A stretch of 64,000 bases of DNA from Ficedula albicollis (lineage: Eukaryota > Chordata > Aves > Passeriformes > Muscicapidae). The notes under the pieces are model-generated. The model was not told where the DNA came from. It made no database searches and saw nothing but the letters and a program-made list of their open reading frames with translations. The stretch is from the NCBI RefSeq assembly GCF_000247815.1, contig NC_021674.1:28708901-28772900 (forward strand), given 5' to 3'. The translations under genes were made by a program, and so were the position numbers. Positions 12,601 through 24,856 of the stretch are shown in pieces; the first letter of the stretch is position 1; every line of letters begins with the position of its first letter.

Positions 12601-13578
12601 ACAAAGATGTGTGTGTGAAATGTTTTCTTTTCTCCCTTTTCTGGCATGAGATTGGAGAGTAAATTACCAATATATTATTAATAGAAGACTTTTTTGACAG
12701 TTAAAGCAGGCAAGCAAACAAAGAAAAAATTACAACAGTGCATGAAAGTGAATTAGCAAATATACAAATGGAAGGGATGATCTTTGTCCTGGCAGAGAAT
12801 GGTAGGTGAAGATGGATTGATGACAAAGTCACATTGCTGAGACACCTCACCTGAGCAAGGGACTGGAGTATGTCTTCCACAACACTTTTTATCCTTCCCA
12901 TAGAAAAGAGTGATGCACTCTTAATGTCTGTCTCAATATGGAGCAAATTTGGCTGAGCAAAATCATGGCTGAGCATTTGAGGGGTGTCTGACTGTCAATA
13001 CTTTCTTGCTTATGTAACTCCTCCAAAGCAGATGAAGTCTCCACACATTTGCTGTTCAATGATTGCCCTGTATTTAGAGAGGGACAATGCACAGAATTGA
13101 ATAAAACTAACTTCGAGGCAAGTTTAGAAAATGTGACATAAAAGAAGAAAGACTGTCTATTCACCCTATAGTTGAGCAGCCTTGGCTAGTCTTTTTCTTT
13201 TTTATTTTTTTTTAATTCTTTATTTGAATATCTTTAGAGAAATATCTTCTTCAGCGGAGAAAATTAAAATAAAACTTTAGAAAAAAAATCTAAGGCTACA
13301 GAGCCCAGAATTGTGTGTGGATAGATTAGAGTTAAGGCTCATTTGCAGCCTTAACAGAGACAAGATAGCACAACATTTGCAGTGAAAAGAACAGAAAGGA
13401 TCTTGCCCCCACTCTTTCACTTAATAGAGGCAGTTTGGGGAAAATTTCTAATGAATCCTATCCAACCATAAAATCATGTAGAAAATGAATTGTATCTGAC
13501 AATAAAATAAAAGTGAACTAAATTACAATGTTCCTATATTCACAGGACAAATTAATTTCATGTTTGGAATACTAATTG
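9642..13578. other. Unique non-coding sequence
   Basis: This is about 3.9 kb with no recognisable gene or transposon. A GC-rich block at roughly 12290-12500 ends at an AATAAA at 12512 and stands out from its AT-rich surroundings. (ATTT)n-like sequence follows near 12573. Open frames near 12058-12526 exist on both strands of the GC-rich block and have no recognisable domain. Confidence 0.5.
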
Positions 13579-13712
13579 TTCACAGTAGGGCTTCGCAAGT
13601 ATTTATTGTCACTGCTTCATTTGCAGCCAGAGGAACTTCAGCCCATTCACAGTAGGGCTTCGCAAGTATTTATTGTCATTGCTTCATTTGCAGCCAGAGG
13701 AACTTTAGCCCA
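13579..13712. repeat. Tandem duplication, 67-bp unit
   Basis: TTCACAGTAGGGCTTCGC starts copies at 13579 and 13646. Two C/T differences separate them (GTCACTG/GTCATTG and ACTTCAG/ACTTTAG), about 97% identity. Confidence 0.9.
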
Positions 13713-16342
13713 CGAAGAATGATTTGTTTTTGGCTGTAGCCCCAGAAGGAAGAGAAACCAATCTTCTGGAGCAAAAGGGGGAACTCCCCAGGTGCCACCC
13801 CCTCTGCTCCCCAGGACAGTTTGTGGAGAGGCATTTGAAAGATGGGTGATTTGTCCTTTGAAGATGGAGAGAGAAGGAGAGTGGGCCTTGATGGGAGTTG
13901 TGACTGGCCCCCAAAGACTCCATCTGACACACATTCTCCAAACTCCCCATCAAAGGCAGGGGCTGCAGACATGCCCAGTGAGCCCTGGATCTCGTAGACT
14001 GATCATCTTTCTGCAGACAACATACCCTTAAGATCTAAGAAGCAGCTGTCATTTGTCATGGCTTCAAGGAACAACAGGTCAGAAGCTGCAAAGATTGTCA
14101 AGCAGCTCAAAGGAGGCACCATGAGAGAAAAACCACGTTTGTACCATACAATTATTGCAGTCAAAAGTACAAACAAATAGAACACCTTCCCCAAAAGCAA
14201 GGAGTTTTTAAAAAATACCCACTAAAAATTTATGTAACTATGTGAAGGCTGTGTGTACATACAGTTAAAAAAATGTTTTTAATAAAAAACCCATTAAACT
14301 AATAAAGCGGATTAAAGAAGTGATAATTCAGTGGGGAACTTTGAATGCTCAATTCCATGACAAGCTCTATTAATATGACTGTTTTTAGGAGACAGAAATG
14401 AGAAGCTATTTCTCCCAAGGGAGATCTTAGAGCAATCATTGAAGAGGGTTCATTTTGAAATGCAAGAATTCTTCCGAACTGCCAATGGCTCCTTCTATCC
14501 CCTAAAAATTCATGTATGTTTCTGATTGACAGGTTTAATGGACATCTTTTGCATGATGCTAAAGCCACCTGATATTTGAATTTAGTTTGGAGTTGCATGA
14601 CTGTCTCTCTCCTCCCTAGGACCTTCTAGCTGTACTCTCTCCACTCTTAATGAATTCTTATCTCAGGCAAAGAAAGCCAACTAGAAGAAAAGACTGGGCT
14701 CCAATGAATAAGGTTATTTTGGGCACCTCCAATCTTAAAGAGCCTGGGCAATGAAGTGCTGAAAATGAAGGAATCTACAGGGGCTTTCTCTTACTCAGCA
14801 TCTCTGTCCCACCATGAACTTCTCCACCAAAGCCAGGTAACAATACCAGAGAATTTCTCACACAGGGCAAGCAAGGCCTGAAAGAGCTTAAAGAGAAAGC
14901 CACATCCAGGATCCCTGCAGGGTGGGAGATGTGTCCACTCATTTTCGTGCTCAAAAAAGAAAGAAAATAAAAAAAGAGAGAAAAGGTGGTCAAATAAGAG
15001 AAGTAATGGTTGTCTGGGGAAGGCTGAGTGCACTGCAACCTTTGTCCATCAGTGTTCTGGTGCAATGCTTCTGTGCTCTTACTTCTGGGAGGAGGAAATG
15101 AGATATGATGGTAGCCAGCAGGGTGATTAGAGCAACCGATTTCCTTGAAGATAAAATGGCAAGAAAAGATCTGTATTATGGGAAAGTGGAAAGAGTAATT
15201 GCCTCCAAGGCTTCCCTCTGCTGTGGGGTAGGGAGAAGGCCAGAAGGAATCATATGCACTGCACATTCTGTTTCATTTCAGTCCCTTCACACTAGTCTAT
15301 TTTCTATTTTCCATCTTTTCTTTGCCCTGCTAAACTCACATTTGAGAGGGCCTGGACTGGCTCCAAGGCTGTCTTGAATAAGAGGAACTGTTTTTCCTAT
15401 TGACTGAGATGAAATTTTGACTGAGAGGGTGCATATGCTTCTTGTGCTTTCCTCCTGCTTGCCTTTTGCCCAAATCCATGGCTTGTTCCCTGTGATTTAC
15501 CAGTGTGTTACGCACTAGCTCATCCCTCTGATCCCCTTCTTTTAGGTATTTAATCTGCTGCTCTCAATCTGTGTAAAACCAATTTTAGACACTTTGACAG
15601 GATTTCCCACAACTTAGGAAGATCTGTGTTTAAAATATGTGTTTGCCCAGAAGGCTCAGGTTTATTGTGCCAAGGGCTGCAGCCTTACATGCACCGCCCA
15701 GTTCTGATCCAGTATTGCCCCTGCCAGGCATGCAGACCCACTCTCGTGGCATGCAAGTGGCTCCTGGGCTCCTCCTGAAGCTGAGTCTATTCTATGTGCT
15801 CTTTCTTCACCTGGAGATCTGTTCATCTGGAGGGATGAATTAACTGCCCTGGGATTTCCAGGAGAGGAAAAAAAAAAAGAGTTTACATAGGAAAGGATTT
15901 TAAACAGATGAGAGAGAGTTCCTTGTGACTATGGGAAGTGGAAGGCATGCCATAGAGGAAAATAACCCCTCCATGTTAAAGAGATGTGAAAGTGTTGAAT
16001 TATTACAGAGAAATAATTTCAGAATGAATGGGATGAGTGGATCAAACTCAGACTGGAAGAACAAGTGAGACAGGTGAAAGAGAGAAATGTTGCACAGATG
16101 TGCTGGCTTCCTACATTTTCTTCCAATGGATTTGACCCTCCCTACCTGAATCACTTAGGTTTTAAATCTTTTCTTATTGCAAGAAAAAGGAAAATCCACC
16201 TTCACAGAACAGAGTAACAAGTCCATTTCATACTTGCACTGAAGAAGAATATACTGTTCTCGTTCAATCCTTCTGTCTTAGCAGGAATAGCACACCCTAA
16301 TGGGCTTGCCAGGCAAGAAAAGCAGGATCTACAACTGAGACA
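13713..16342. other. Unique non-coding sequence
   Basis: No exon or element is recognised. Open frames at 13647-13972 and 14775-15266 on the minus strand show no domain or splice context. The block 14290-14600 has balanced composition and homeobox-like words and may be conserved. A polypurine run lies near 14950-14985. Confidence 0.5.
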
Positions 16343-16782
16343 AGGCTTTTATGGGAGAACATATTGCTGCAGATGTAGAGAAAAAAGTGTAAGGCTTAGA
16401 GAGAAAGGAAGGTTAGGACATGAAGGGAAAGAGAAAGACACCAGGACTTCGTTAGAAGAGACTGGACCTAGAATTTCTTTAAGAGTGAAGAAGAATCTCT
16501 CCTCCAAAATATTCAGACATATGTTAGAGTGACCTGTGCTCTTATGTCACCACTTGTCACCACTGAAGAGGCTTTTATGGGAGAACATATTGCTGCAGAT
16601 GTAGAGAAAAAAGTGTAAGGCTTAGAGAGAAAGGAAGGTTAGGACATGAAGGGAAAGAGAAAGACACCAGGACTTCGTTAGAAGAGACTGGACCTAGAAT
16701 TTCTTTAAGAGTGAAGAAGAATCTCTCCTCCAAAATATTCAGACATATGTTAGAGTGACCTGTGCTCTTATGTCACCACTGA
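16343..16782. repeat. Tandem duplication, 226-bp unit with filler at the junction
   Basis: Copies start with AGGCTTTTATGGGAG at 16343 and 16569. I see no mismatch over about 212 bp. At the junction, copy 1 carries an extra 13 bases, TGTCACCACTGAA (16555-16567), directly after TGTCACCACT. These 13 bases match the end of copy 2 at 16771-16783. This looks like a templated insertion at the duplication breakpoint. Confidence 0.93.
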
Positions 16783-19190
16783 ACCCTAATAATTCCTTTT
16801 GAAATTTCATGTCCTCTTTTTTTTCCTGAGTGGAGATGCTGTCACACTCAGCTCAACAGCTGATAGTTGAAAATAAGATATTTTTAATGGATAAATTTAC
16901 AGTCATTTTAACAATCAAATAATTTTTCAGTAACAGTATTCAATTCTCTTCCCCCAGACACCAGGGATCCAATAAAACAGGAACAAGATGATTTGGGAAG
17001 TATGAATATTATATGAATATTAATTTAATAATTCCCACCAAAGACCATGTAGAGACATGGACAACTTGTGGATGTGGTCAGTACTGCAGAATTGCAGCTT
17101 GGGATAGCTGGAGCTGTGGGCTATGAAATGAGCAGCTCTCTTGCTGTCATTTCCAAAGGCCTGGCATAGTCACTGGTCAAGGGCTTTCACTGGATTCCCT
17201 GAGATCCTCTACAATAAGCAGAAATGATGATAGCTGCCTCTCATGGAAACAGAGACAGTCCAGCCTCCTGACCCAGCTGAGCCCAGAACTCAACAGCAGC
17301 TGAGGCCAAGTACTTCTGCACATATTAAAAATATCTCTGTGCATTACTTCTTGCCTTGAGGCAAGCCAGCAGCTCATTACATCAGGCAAGCAGCACCAGC
17401 AGCAGGTCCTCCTCAGAGGTGAGACAGCCCTGTGTATCAGGTCAGAGATCTCTGGTTTCTGGGACCACCGAGCAGAACCATATTGCCAGCTCAATCTGGC
17501 AATACCTTGGTGACATGGAATCTCACCTGCATGGCTGTGCTGATCAGAGGGGGCAGCCCAGGGACCCTCCTGGCTGACCATGGAAGGGATGCAGCAGCAG
17601 GGACAGCTGCACACTAAGCCTTGCTGTGCTGCAGGGACATTACCATGGTTAAGCACCAAGTCGTTCTGTCAGCAGGAACCAGGTTTCTTGGTGGCTGTGG
17701 CATGAGTGCTGAGGCATGTGCTGCGTGGGTTGGTTTCAGCGCTGTGGACAAATATTTTGGGTAGTGTGAACTGAGATCACAAAACTCATAGCACAATCTC
17801 TGGTAAAGGGAGGAATAAGTTTTACACCTACAATGAGAAAAGAAAAACTTCAGATTCTCTTATTCAGATGGTTTGGCAGCAAACAAATATTTATGGAGCA
17901 AGAATCACAGGAAAACACACTCTAAGTATTCAACACAATACCTTTGGAGAAAATGCAGGAAGAGGAAAATTTTCTCTTTGTGACATTAAAAACTCCTATT
18001 TTACCATGATAATCATTATCATTCAAAGATGTGCCCTGCACGCTTGAGGTTATAAAGGAAGACAAATATCAGATGACATTGAAACATTGCATCTTGAAAC
18101 CCAGTGCAAATAAAAAAGCAGTTTTATAACATAATTACATTCCCATTAATATGTTAATCTCTTATATACAGACACAGAGAAGCAAATACATTATTTTAAA
18201 TAATTAACTCTGTAGTGAGGTTTTATTGCTGGGAAAGAAGATTTCTCTATGGAAGGGTATTTAACATTTTAATTAAGCTCTTTTTGATAGATGTTTACTT
18301 TGTTTTGCTTTAAAAAAAAACCCATACGATTAGAAGAAAATGTAATTTTGTCACCAAAAAGGAGTTATTTTCATTTGAAGGAAGGTCTAAGGTTCCCTCT
18401 TCTTTTCTTTCTAGTTAGTGTATAGCAGTGGTATAGTGTGTTTTAAGAGACATGTGTTTCTTATGGAAAGGTTCCATTTTGTTTTCTCTTTTCCTTTCAA
18501 TAATTTTTTACTTTTTTTGCCACTGATCATTGCCAACATATTTGACCTTTCACTAGAAGGCTGCCTATGTCTTGGTAAAATAAGAAAACTCAGAAAGGAT
18601 ATTTTAAAAAAATAAATCACTGATTTCTCAGATAAAAGTTGCTAAAGTAACCAATATCATGGGAAAAGTAGCCTCAATGAATTGCAGAATCACAGGATCC
18701 AGGCAAGAGAAAAGAAAAAGAAAATGGACTGAAAAAGAACAGGACTGAAAGACATACAGAAATGAAAAGTCTAGCAGGGATTTCCAGGCAGTGAATCTGG
18801 ACAATGTACTGCTCTAAAAATAAGTCAGCAAGCTTTATGCATGGGCTGGCACTTGAGCTTGATACATAAACTGATAATTGAAAGGCTTTGCAGATGGACA
18901 CCTACTTTGCTGACAAGAAAAGGTAGATGCAGATCAGCTAACCCTGCAATGATTTTTTCTGGTGAACTTGAGCATGACTCCAGGAAAAAAAACATCTAAG
19001 TGAGAAAAAAACCGTATGGTCTCCACGGTTCACAGACAGTGCTGGATGCTGCCACCTGGAAGGGTCAGCTCTGACCACAGCTTGTGTCAGCATGGCTCTC
19101 AGCCCCTCTACAGTCTGCAAACCCCCACTTCTTTTGGGTTTGAAATCCAGACAGCAAGTGAGATAAACAATAGGTCAGCATTTGTTCTCT
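16783..19190. other. Unique non-coding sequence
   Basis: No gene or transposon is recognised. The minus-strand open frame at 17177-17659 (160 codons) is opposed by plus-strand frames and lacks any motif I can name. AT-rich DNA at 17870-18660 has only short A and T runs. Confidence 0.5.
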
Positions 19191-19278
19191 GGCTCCCTGA
19201 GCAAACCAATAGCACCCTCTCATTTTGGCCCACTGGTTCCCTGAGTAAACCAATAGCACCCTCTCATTTTGGCCCATA
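19191..19278. repeat. Tandem duplication, 44-bp unit
   Basis: Two 44-bp copies share AAACCAATAGCACCCTCTC. They differ at GGCTCCC/GGTTCCC, GAGCAA/GAGTAA and near the end, so identity is about 93-95%. Confidence 0.87.
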
Positions 19279-20821
19279 GCATTGATTTCGGAAGAAATCT
19301 GTAGACACAGGTTTTGACAAAGCATGAAAAGTTCTTTCATTCACAGATGACAAACATGGGACTCCCCTTCTGTGAGCCATCTAGACACCACATGCACAAG
19401 GTCTGTGTCGAATTATTTAGATGGAGAAATTCCTTTCAGGCACTTGTAACAGCTCTGGGTACTGTTCAGCAATGAGGGGAGATGAGCACTAAGATTATTT
19501 GCCTTAGAAGGAATTAAATGACTGCAGGGAAGCTCTGTTACAGTGGCATTTGAAGTGCTTTATTGAAAAAATAAATGAAGCCAGAAGCCTTGGCCACTCT
19601 GACCACTTACTTATAGTGATCCTGGGTACTGGAAAGTGTGCAGATGCTGAAGTGAACACTGCAGCCTGAACAGCACTGTCCTGAGAGAAGCCACAGAGCT
19701 TTGGAGTGTGTCCCTGGTTCTGGGATCTCTCAGGCTAAGGTATCAGTCAGCTCATTGACAAAGGCAGGTCACTGTTGAACATGTAAACCCAGTGACAAAC
19801 CCTCCTCCTGAGAGATGGCTGGACAAGCATGAGCAACATGACTCCATCCTGCACAAGAGCAGGGCATTTCTGGATTTAGTTCTTATGTACATGCTGATGA
19901 GTTGAATGGAGGGAGAGAGAGGACAGGAAATCAGGGAGAGTACATTTTTTCATCTTAAAGAGAAATGACAAAGTGTGTGCACACTGTATTCTGCAGGACC
20001 CTGCATTGGTGTCTCCCACACCACCTGCCTGTGAGCATCCACATGCACAGCCCTATTGAGCTCCCTGCGCATGCCTGGTTATCCACATTAACCTACAGAC
20101 AATGGGAAGGATGAAGCTTCATAAAATATTTTTTCTGAGTCCACCACCAAGGCAAGAGGAGATGGGAGAAGGTGCTACGTTGTGCAGGATTAGTATGGGC
20201 TGGCTCAGTCTGGTGAAGTGTGAGCTGGAGCAAGGAGTGCAAATAGCATTGTTCCTGTTCCTCTATGTCAGGATGCAGCTTCCTCCTGGTACTGTAAAGA
20301 GGCAGAAGGCAGAGGATCTGTCTCAGAAGATACAACCTTCAGGTCTGGTGGGTATTCTCCTGAGATTCCTATTCCCTTCTGATCTAGAATTCACACAGAG
20401 ATTGGTGAGCTATGTATTGCATTCTTGTGTTATCATTGTGTTTCTTCCTGAGGCAGAGCAGACATGATCCCAAAGCTATCAAAATACTTCCACAAGTTAA
20501 AGTTAACATCTTGGGAAAACGATAACAAGTTAGTCACTGTGTGACCAGGTTGCCTTTTTCTTGGCACGACAGGAGATATATCTGGAAATGAAAGGTCTGG
20601 CCACCAATACCAACCTCTTATTTACAAGGACAGCAAGTCTTTAAACTAAAATCACTTATTGTGACAGAACATCCAACAAAGTTTTTTTTCTTTCTGAGGA
20701 TCCATTTCACAGCTTCTACCTATTGATTAACTCCAGACCACTCTGAGTCTTGTGTGTCAGCACCCTTCTGCGTTTATTTCAAGGCATATTTCCTTACCCT
20801 CACTTTTATTAAATAATATGC
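19279..20821. other. Unique non-coding sequence
   Basis: No recognised gene, RNA or repeat. The plus-strand open frame at 20102-20467 has no family signature. Confidence 0.5.
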
Positions 20822-21095
20822 TGCTGGAATTCAGTAGGGTTACTTGCAGATGTAGGATGCTAACCTATATTGTAACCGTGTATTTTTTTCCCATTTCTGT
20901 CTACTTTTTTTTTCTTCCTCGGCAGATGTAGGATGCTAACCTATATTGTAACCATGTATTTTTTCCCATTTCTGTCAACTTTTTTTTTCTTCCTCATGCT
21001 GGAATTCAGTAGGGTTACTTGCAGATGTAGGATGCTAACCTATATTGTAACCGTGTATTTTTTTCCCATTTCTGTCTACTTTTTTTTTCTTCCTC
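20822..21095. repeat. Three-copy tandem array (long-short-long)
   Basis: Copy A (20822-20920) and copy C (20997-21095) are about 99 bp and appear identical, beginning TGCTGGAATTCAGTAGGG. The middle copy B (20922-20996) lacks the first ~24 bp. It differs in AACCATG versus AACCGTG, has one T fewer in the T-run, and reads GTCAACT instead of GTCTACT. An A-B-A order with identical outer copies is odd for simple slippage. Confidence 0.92.
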
Positions 21096-23999
21096 GGATA
21101 TTATCATGAGGGATTCTGATACCTTTGAGTAGTATGAGGCTTCAGATCCTTGTCTTAATTTTACAGGATGGTCTGTATATTTATTTATATCTGTAAGTAA
21201 AACACACAAAACTGCAAACACTTTGTCTGAAGAATCCAAAGCAAAACAAAGCTGTATTTCACTGCCAGGATGCTTTTAAGCAATTCCTGAAAAATTTCTC
21301 CTGTCTGTAGTAAGATATTCAATAAGGAAAGTATAAGGTGGTTATTTAGGAACAATTCAGGCTTTTACTTTTGATTTGGAGAGCAAAAAACCCAAGAAGA
21401 AATGAAAGCCACAATAGCGCAGCGTGTCTTCTCTGTCAGACACCGAGGAGGAAATGACTGCCAGCAGGTACTTCAGTGATCCCAGGGTGCAACACAAAGC
21501 AAAAAGCCCAGCCCATGAGCCAGGCATCAGAGCAGCTAAGGCCATCATCTGTGCCTTCACAGCCTCCCCAAACCTCTTTGAGCTCTGGCTTTCCAACAGG
21601 CACTGCATGAACCCTGCTGCCCGTCAGGGTCAGCAGCTGGCCGTGCAGAGATGCTCCTGCCTCTGCTGCACACCCCTCTGTCTCTCCCACTCCTGCCTGG
21701 AAGTGGTACCACTGGGAGACAAAGGGAAGGAGTGAGTGTCTGCTGTGTGCTGGGCTAGAAGCTACATGAGGACAGTGAGAGTTATGCCCTCAGTGCAGCA
21801 CGGAAGGACAAAATCAGGTTTGCTTTCCTCACAGAAAGAGCCGTGATCCTCCAGCTCTGCCCCTCCTCTGTCTTTGCCTCTTCCTTTCTGAAGGGCAACT
21901 AAAGCTCTTGCTCAGGTATTATGTAAATACAGCATCTGCATCCCACACCATGAAAGTCTCCTGGAAGAAAGTACAAAAGGTACCACAGCCTTGTAAAGTG
22001 CTGCAGAGAAGGAGAATTTTGGCAGTGCAATATCATCACTCCCTTCCCTAGCTCTGTTTGTGAGGGCAAGATTATATGAGCCCCTTGTCATTACAAAGAA
22101 ATGCTGTAACAGTAATTTTAAATAAATTCTAGCACATCTTTATGAAGGAGAAAAGCAAAAATGGAATCCTGATGGTGTGATGAACTCTAATTTTTCAGAG
22201 ATAACAACAATTGAGAGGCAATTTTCAAGGAAAGCCAAGTAACTTATTGTCATTCAACAGATGAAGGGAAATGGGTGAAAAGGTACAGTTCTCTGACATT
22301 ATCTGGACAAATAATGATAGAAGGAAAAATGTTCTGGTCCCCAAAGTGAACAGTCTTATTTAAAAATGATATTGGGGAAAAAAAAAAGAAAAGGAATCAT
22401 TTGCAATGAGTCTGAAAAGCAATAACCAATTAGCAATATATCCCTGGGTCCCTGAGAATCTCTGCTAGACTCCTGCAACCTTGGTCACACCATATCCTTT
22501 GTGCCTCAACAACCCTACCTCTGAAATGAGGTTGAACTGGGAGCAGCATCACTACCAGACGTGATGTGACTGTTCCTGAAGCTCCCCAAGGACCTCAAAT
22601 GCAAGAGGTGGAGTGAGGTGCAGAGTTGCTAATTATTCTAAAGCCCCTTCGTGTTCATATTAATCAAAGTGTCAAGCTGATTCCTTCTAATTTAACTAAA
22701 GAAGACAGAGCTTTCACAGTGGGAAATGCTTTAAAGTTCACCAGGCTTGCATGACAAATTTTCTGTAAGCTTCCTGCTTGCTGGCTCCGTGTGTGCCTGA
22801 CAGAATTTCTTTTGCTGTTTCTACTAATTGTCAGAACTACTTCCAGTGGCTTTAAACAAATGTTGACTCAATCCTGCTGTGACAACTCGAAGCTGAATGT
22901 TTGATATCACAGATTGCTAGGAAACACAGATATAGGAATGAAATGCTACTTGAGATCCAACCTGTTTGCTGCAGTGAGGCTTTGAAGATACAGCCTGACC
23001 CAGAAAATGTATTTAATAGACCAAAAAGGAAGCTTTTAAAAAATGCATAAATACATGTATAAGTGAATCTAAAATATGCATTTGCAGGAGCCAAAACAAG
23101 ATATTCCTAGAGAGAATGGGCTATCTTCTGGGAAAGCATTGCACGTTTCATAACCTTCCATGAATGGTTTGATTTTGCTTTAAGAACCAGCAAGAAATTC
23201 AGTGCAAGAATAGATAAATCTACATTTCATTTAAATATTGCCAGTGAAACTAAAGATTTGATGCAAACTGACAAAAGCTAGGAGATTCTAAATGCCTTAC
23301 CAGGCTTTTGCTCCTGAGTTCATATCTCTAATGACAGTGTGCATTTGTGTGGCAGCAGGCAGGATGTGGAGTGTCAGCTAAGCACCAACTTTTCCTGGGC
23401 GTTTTGTCATTTTGATCATGTCTCCAATAGCTGGGAGATGTTTGACCCAAAACACTAAACCCAGACAGCCAAGCACAGAATCATTCCCCCCTTCTCATCT
23501 CTGTCAATGCATCCTGACACTGGTTGTGCTGGTCCTCAGGAGGGCACAAAGAGTTTTTTGAGCAAGGGACAGACATTCCAAAGTAGAAGATGGATGAGGT
23601 AACTGCAAAGCGTGGGCATCATGGTACTGCATCAGAGATTAAGGTATTAAAAATTAATGGTTGTAACTCATTGTTAGCCTCAGCAAGGGCAAGATGGATA
23701 GTGGTAAGGGATTTCTCCTAACAAGATCCCCATTTATTCCAGTCCTAACTAACAACTCTTGGTTATTCCAGTCTATGTGATGAAGACCATCATGCAGATG
23801 ATGACCCTTGGCACACAGGGTAGTAAGATCTGGAGTCTGAACTGTGATGATAATGCCCTTAATCAAAGCTACAGATATTGCAACAGTAGTAGCTGAAATT
23901 ATATCCAGTGAAGGAATCTGACTTCTACGTCCTGTGCCAGCCTCTATACAATGAATCTGTCTTTACAGTTCTTGTTTTTTCACTTGAAGAACATCCATG
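21096..23999. other. Unique non-coding sequence
   Basis: No confident feature. A GC-richer patch at 21430-21760 holds a 103-codon plus-strand open frame (21424-21735) overlapped by two minus-strand frames; I recognise no domain in any. The block 22620-22930 has mixed composition and could be conserved non-coding DNA. Confidence 0.5.
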
Positions 24000-24204
24000 C
24001 CTTGGAATCATTGGATGATTTGGATTGAAGGAGACCCTAAAGATTATTTAGTTCCAACCCTGTGCCACAGGCAAGGACAACTTCCCCTAGACCAGATTGC
24101 TTAAAGCTCCATCCAGCTTGGTCTTGAAACTTCCAGGGATGGGGCACCCATAATTCCTCTGGGTAACCTGTTCTAGGAGCTCACCACTGTCACACTGAAG
24201 AATT

Positions 24205-24406
24205 TCTTCTTTCTATGTAATCCAAATCCACTCTATTTTAATTTAAAGCCATTCTCCCTTGTTCTATCACCACGTGCCCTTGTAAAAAGTCCCTCTGCAG
24301 CCCACTCTTCTTTCTATGTAATCCAAATCCACTCTATATTAATTTAAAGCCATTCTCCTTTGTTCTATCACCACGTGGCCTTGTAAAAAGTCCCTCTGCA
24401 GCCCAG
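24205..24406. repeat. Tandem duplication, 101-bp unit, inside CR1
   Basis: TCTTCTTTCTATGTAATCC starts copies at 24205 and 24306. Three mismatches were seen in 101 bp (CTATTTT/CTATATT, CTCCCTT/CTCCTTT, GTGCCCT/GTGGCCT). The duplication is younger than the CR1 insertion that contains it. Confidence 0.92.
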
Positions 24407-24548
24407 CTGTAGCTCCCTTCAGGCACTGGAAGGTGCTGTAAGGTCTCTCTGAAAACACCTCCATGTCAAACAACCACAGCATTCTCAGCCTGTCTTCATA
24501 GGAGAGGTGCTCCAGTCCTCTGAGCATCTTCATGGCCCTCCTCTGCAC
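24339..24548 (-). pseudogene. CR1 ORF2 C-terminal remnant
   Basis: The minus-strand frame reads RGLEHLSYEDRLRMLWLF, which matches the conserved segment near the C-terminus of the avian CR1 reverse-transcriptase polyprotein. The frame is 69 codons, has no catalytic core, and runs into the internal duplication. It is a fossil of the LINE and not a host gene. Confidence 0.85.
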
Positions 24549-24616
24549 TCACCTCCATGTCCTTCTTATGGTGTGGTCCCCAGAGTGGGGTACAGGACAC
24601 GAGTGGGACCTCATAG

Positions 24617-24642
24617 GAGCAGAGCAGAGCAGAGCAGAGGGG
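24617..24642. repeat. (GAGCA)n short microsatellite
   Basis: Four to five AGCAG-type pentamers in a row lie inside the CR1 body, in the sequence GCAGAGCAGAGCAGAGCAG. Confidence 0.8.
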
Positions 24643-24830
24643 GACAAGCACCTCCCTTCACTGCTTGTCACACTTCTTTTGATCCAGCCCAGGACACTGT
24701 TGGCTGTCTGTGCTGCAGGTGTGCATGGCCAGGTCATGCTGAGTTTCTCAACAACCAGCACCCCCAGGTTCTTCTCCCCAGTGCTGCTCACAATCCATTC
24801 TCCACCCAGCCAGTATCTGTGTTGGGATTT

Positions 24831-24856
24831 TTTAATTTTTTTTTTTTTTATTTAGG
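24831..24856. repeat. T-rich run next to CR1
   Basis: A T-run interrupted by AA and A directly follows the truncated end of the minus-strand CR1. It may be part of the pre-insertion site or an expansion at the insertion junction. Confidence 0.7.

Larger units (their letters stand above)
24000..24830 (-). mobile_element. CR1 LINE, 5'-truncated, minus strand
   Basis: Read on the minus strand this is the C-terminal end of CR1 ORF2 followed by the CR1 3' UTR. Typical CR1 text is visible on the plus strand as its complement: CAGGGATGGGGCACCC, AAGAATTTCTTCTTTC, GTTCTATCACCACGTG, CTGAGCATCTTCATGGCCC and CCAGGACACTGTTGGC. The 3' end lies near 24000 (GGAATCATTGGATGATTTGG). The element is a dead fragment of about 0.8 kb; full CR1s are around 4.5 kb. 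It contains a 101-bp tandem duplication, and a T-run sits at its truncated end. Confidence 0.93.

Noticed and set aside
14775..15266. 163-codon minus-strand open frame
   Set aside because: No recognisable domain; the phenylalanine, serine and leucine-rich part comes from a polypurine stretch on the plus strand.
17177..17659. 160-codon minus-strand open frame, cysteine and tryptophan rich
   Set aside because: Opposed by plus-strand frames and without a pattern matching a known cysteine-rich family.
21424..21735. 103-codon plus-strand open frame with plausible composition
   Set aside because: No family signature, overlapping minus-strand frames of similar length, and a GC-richer patch in which stops are rarer by chance.
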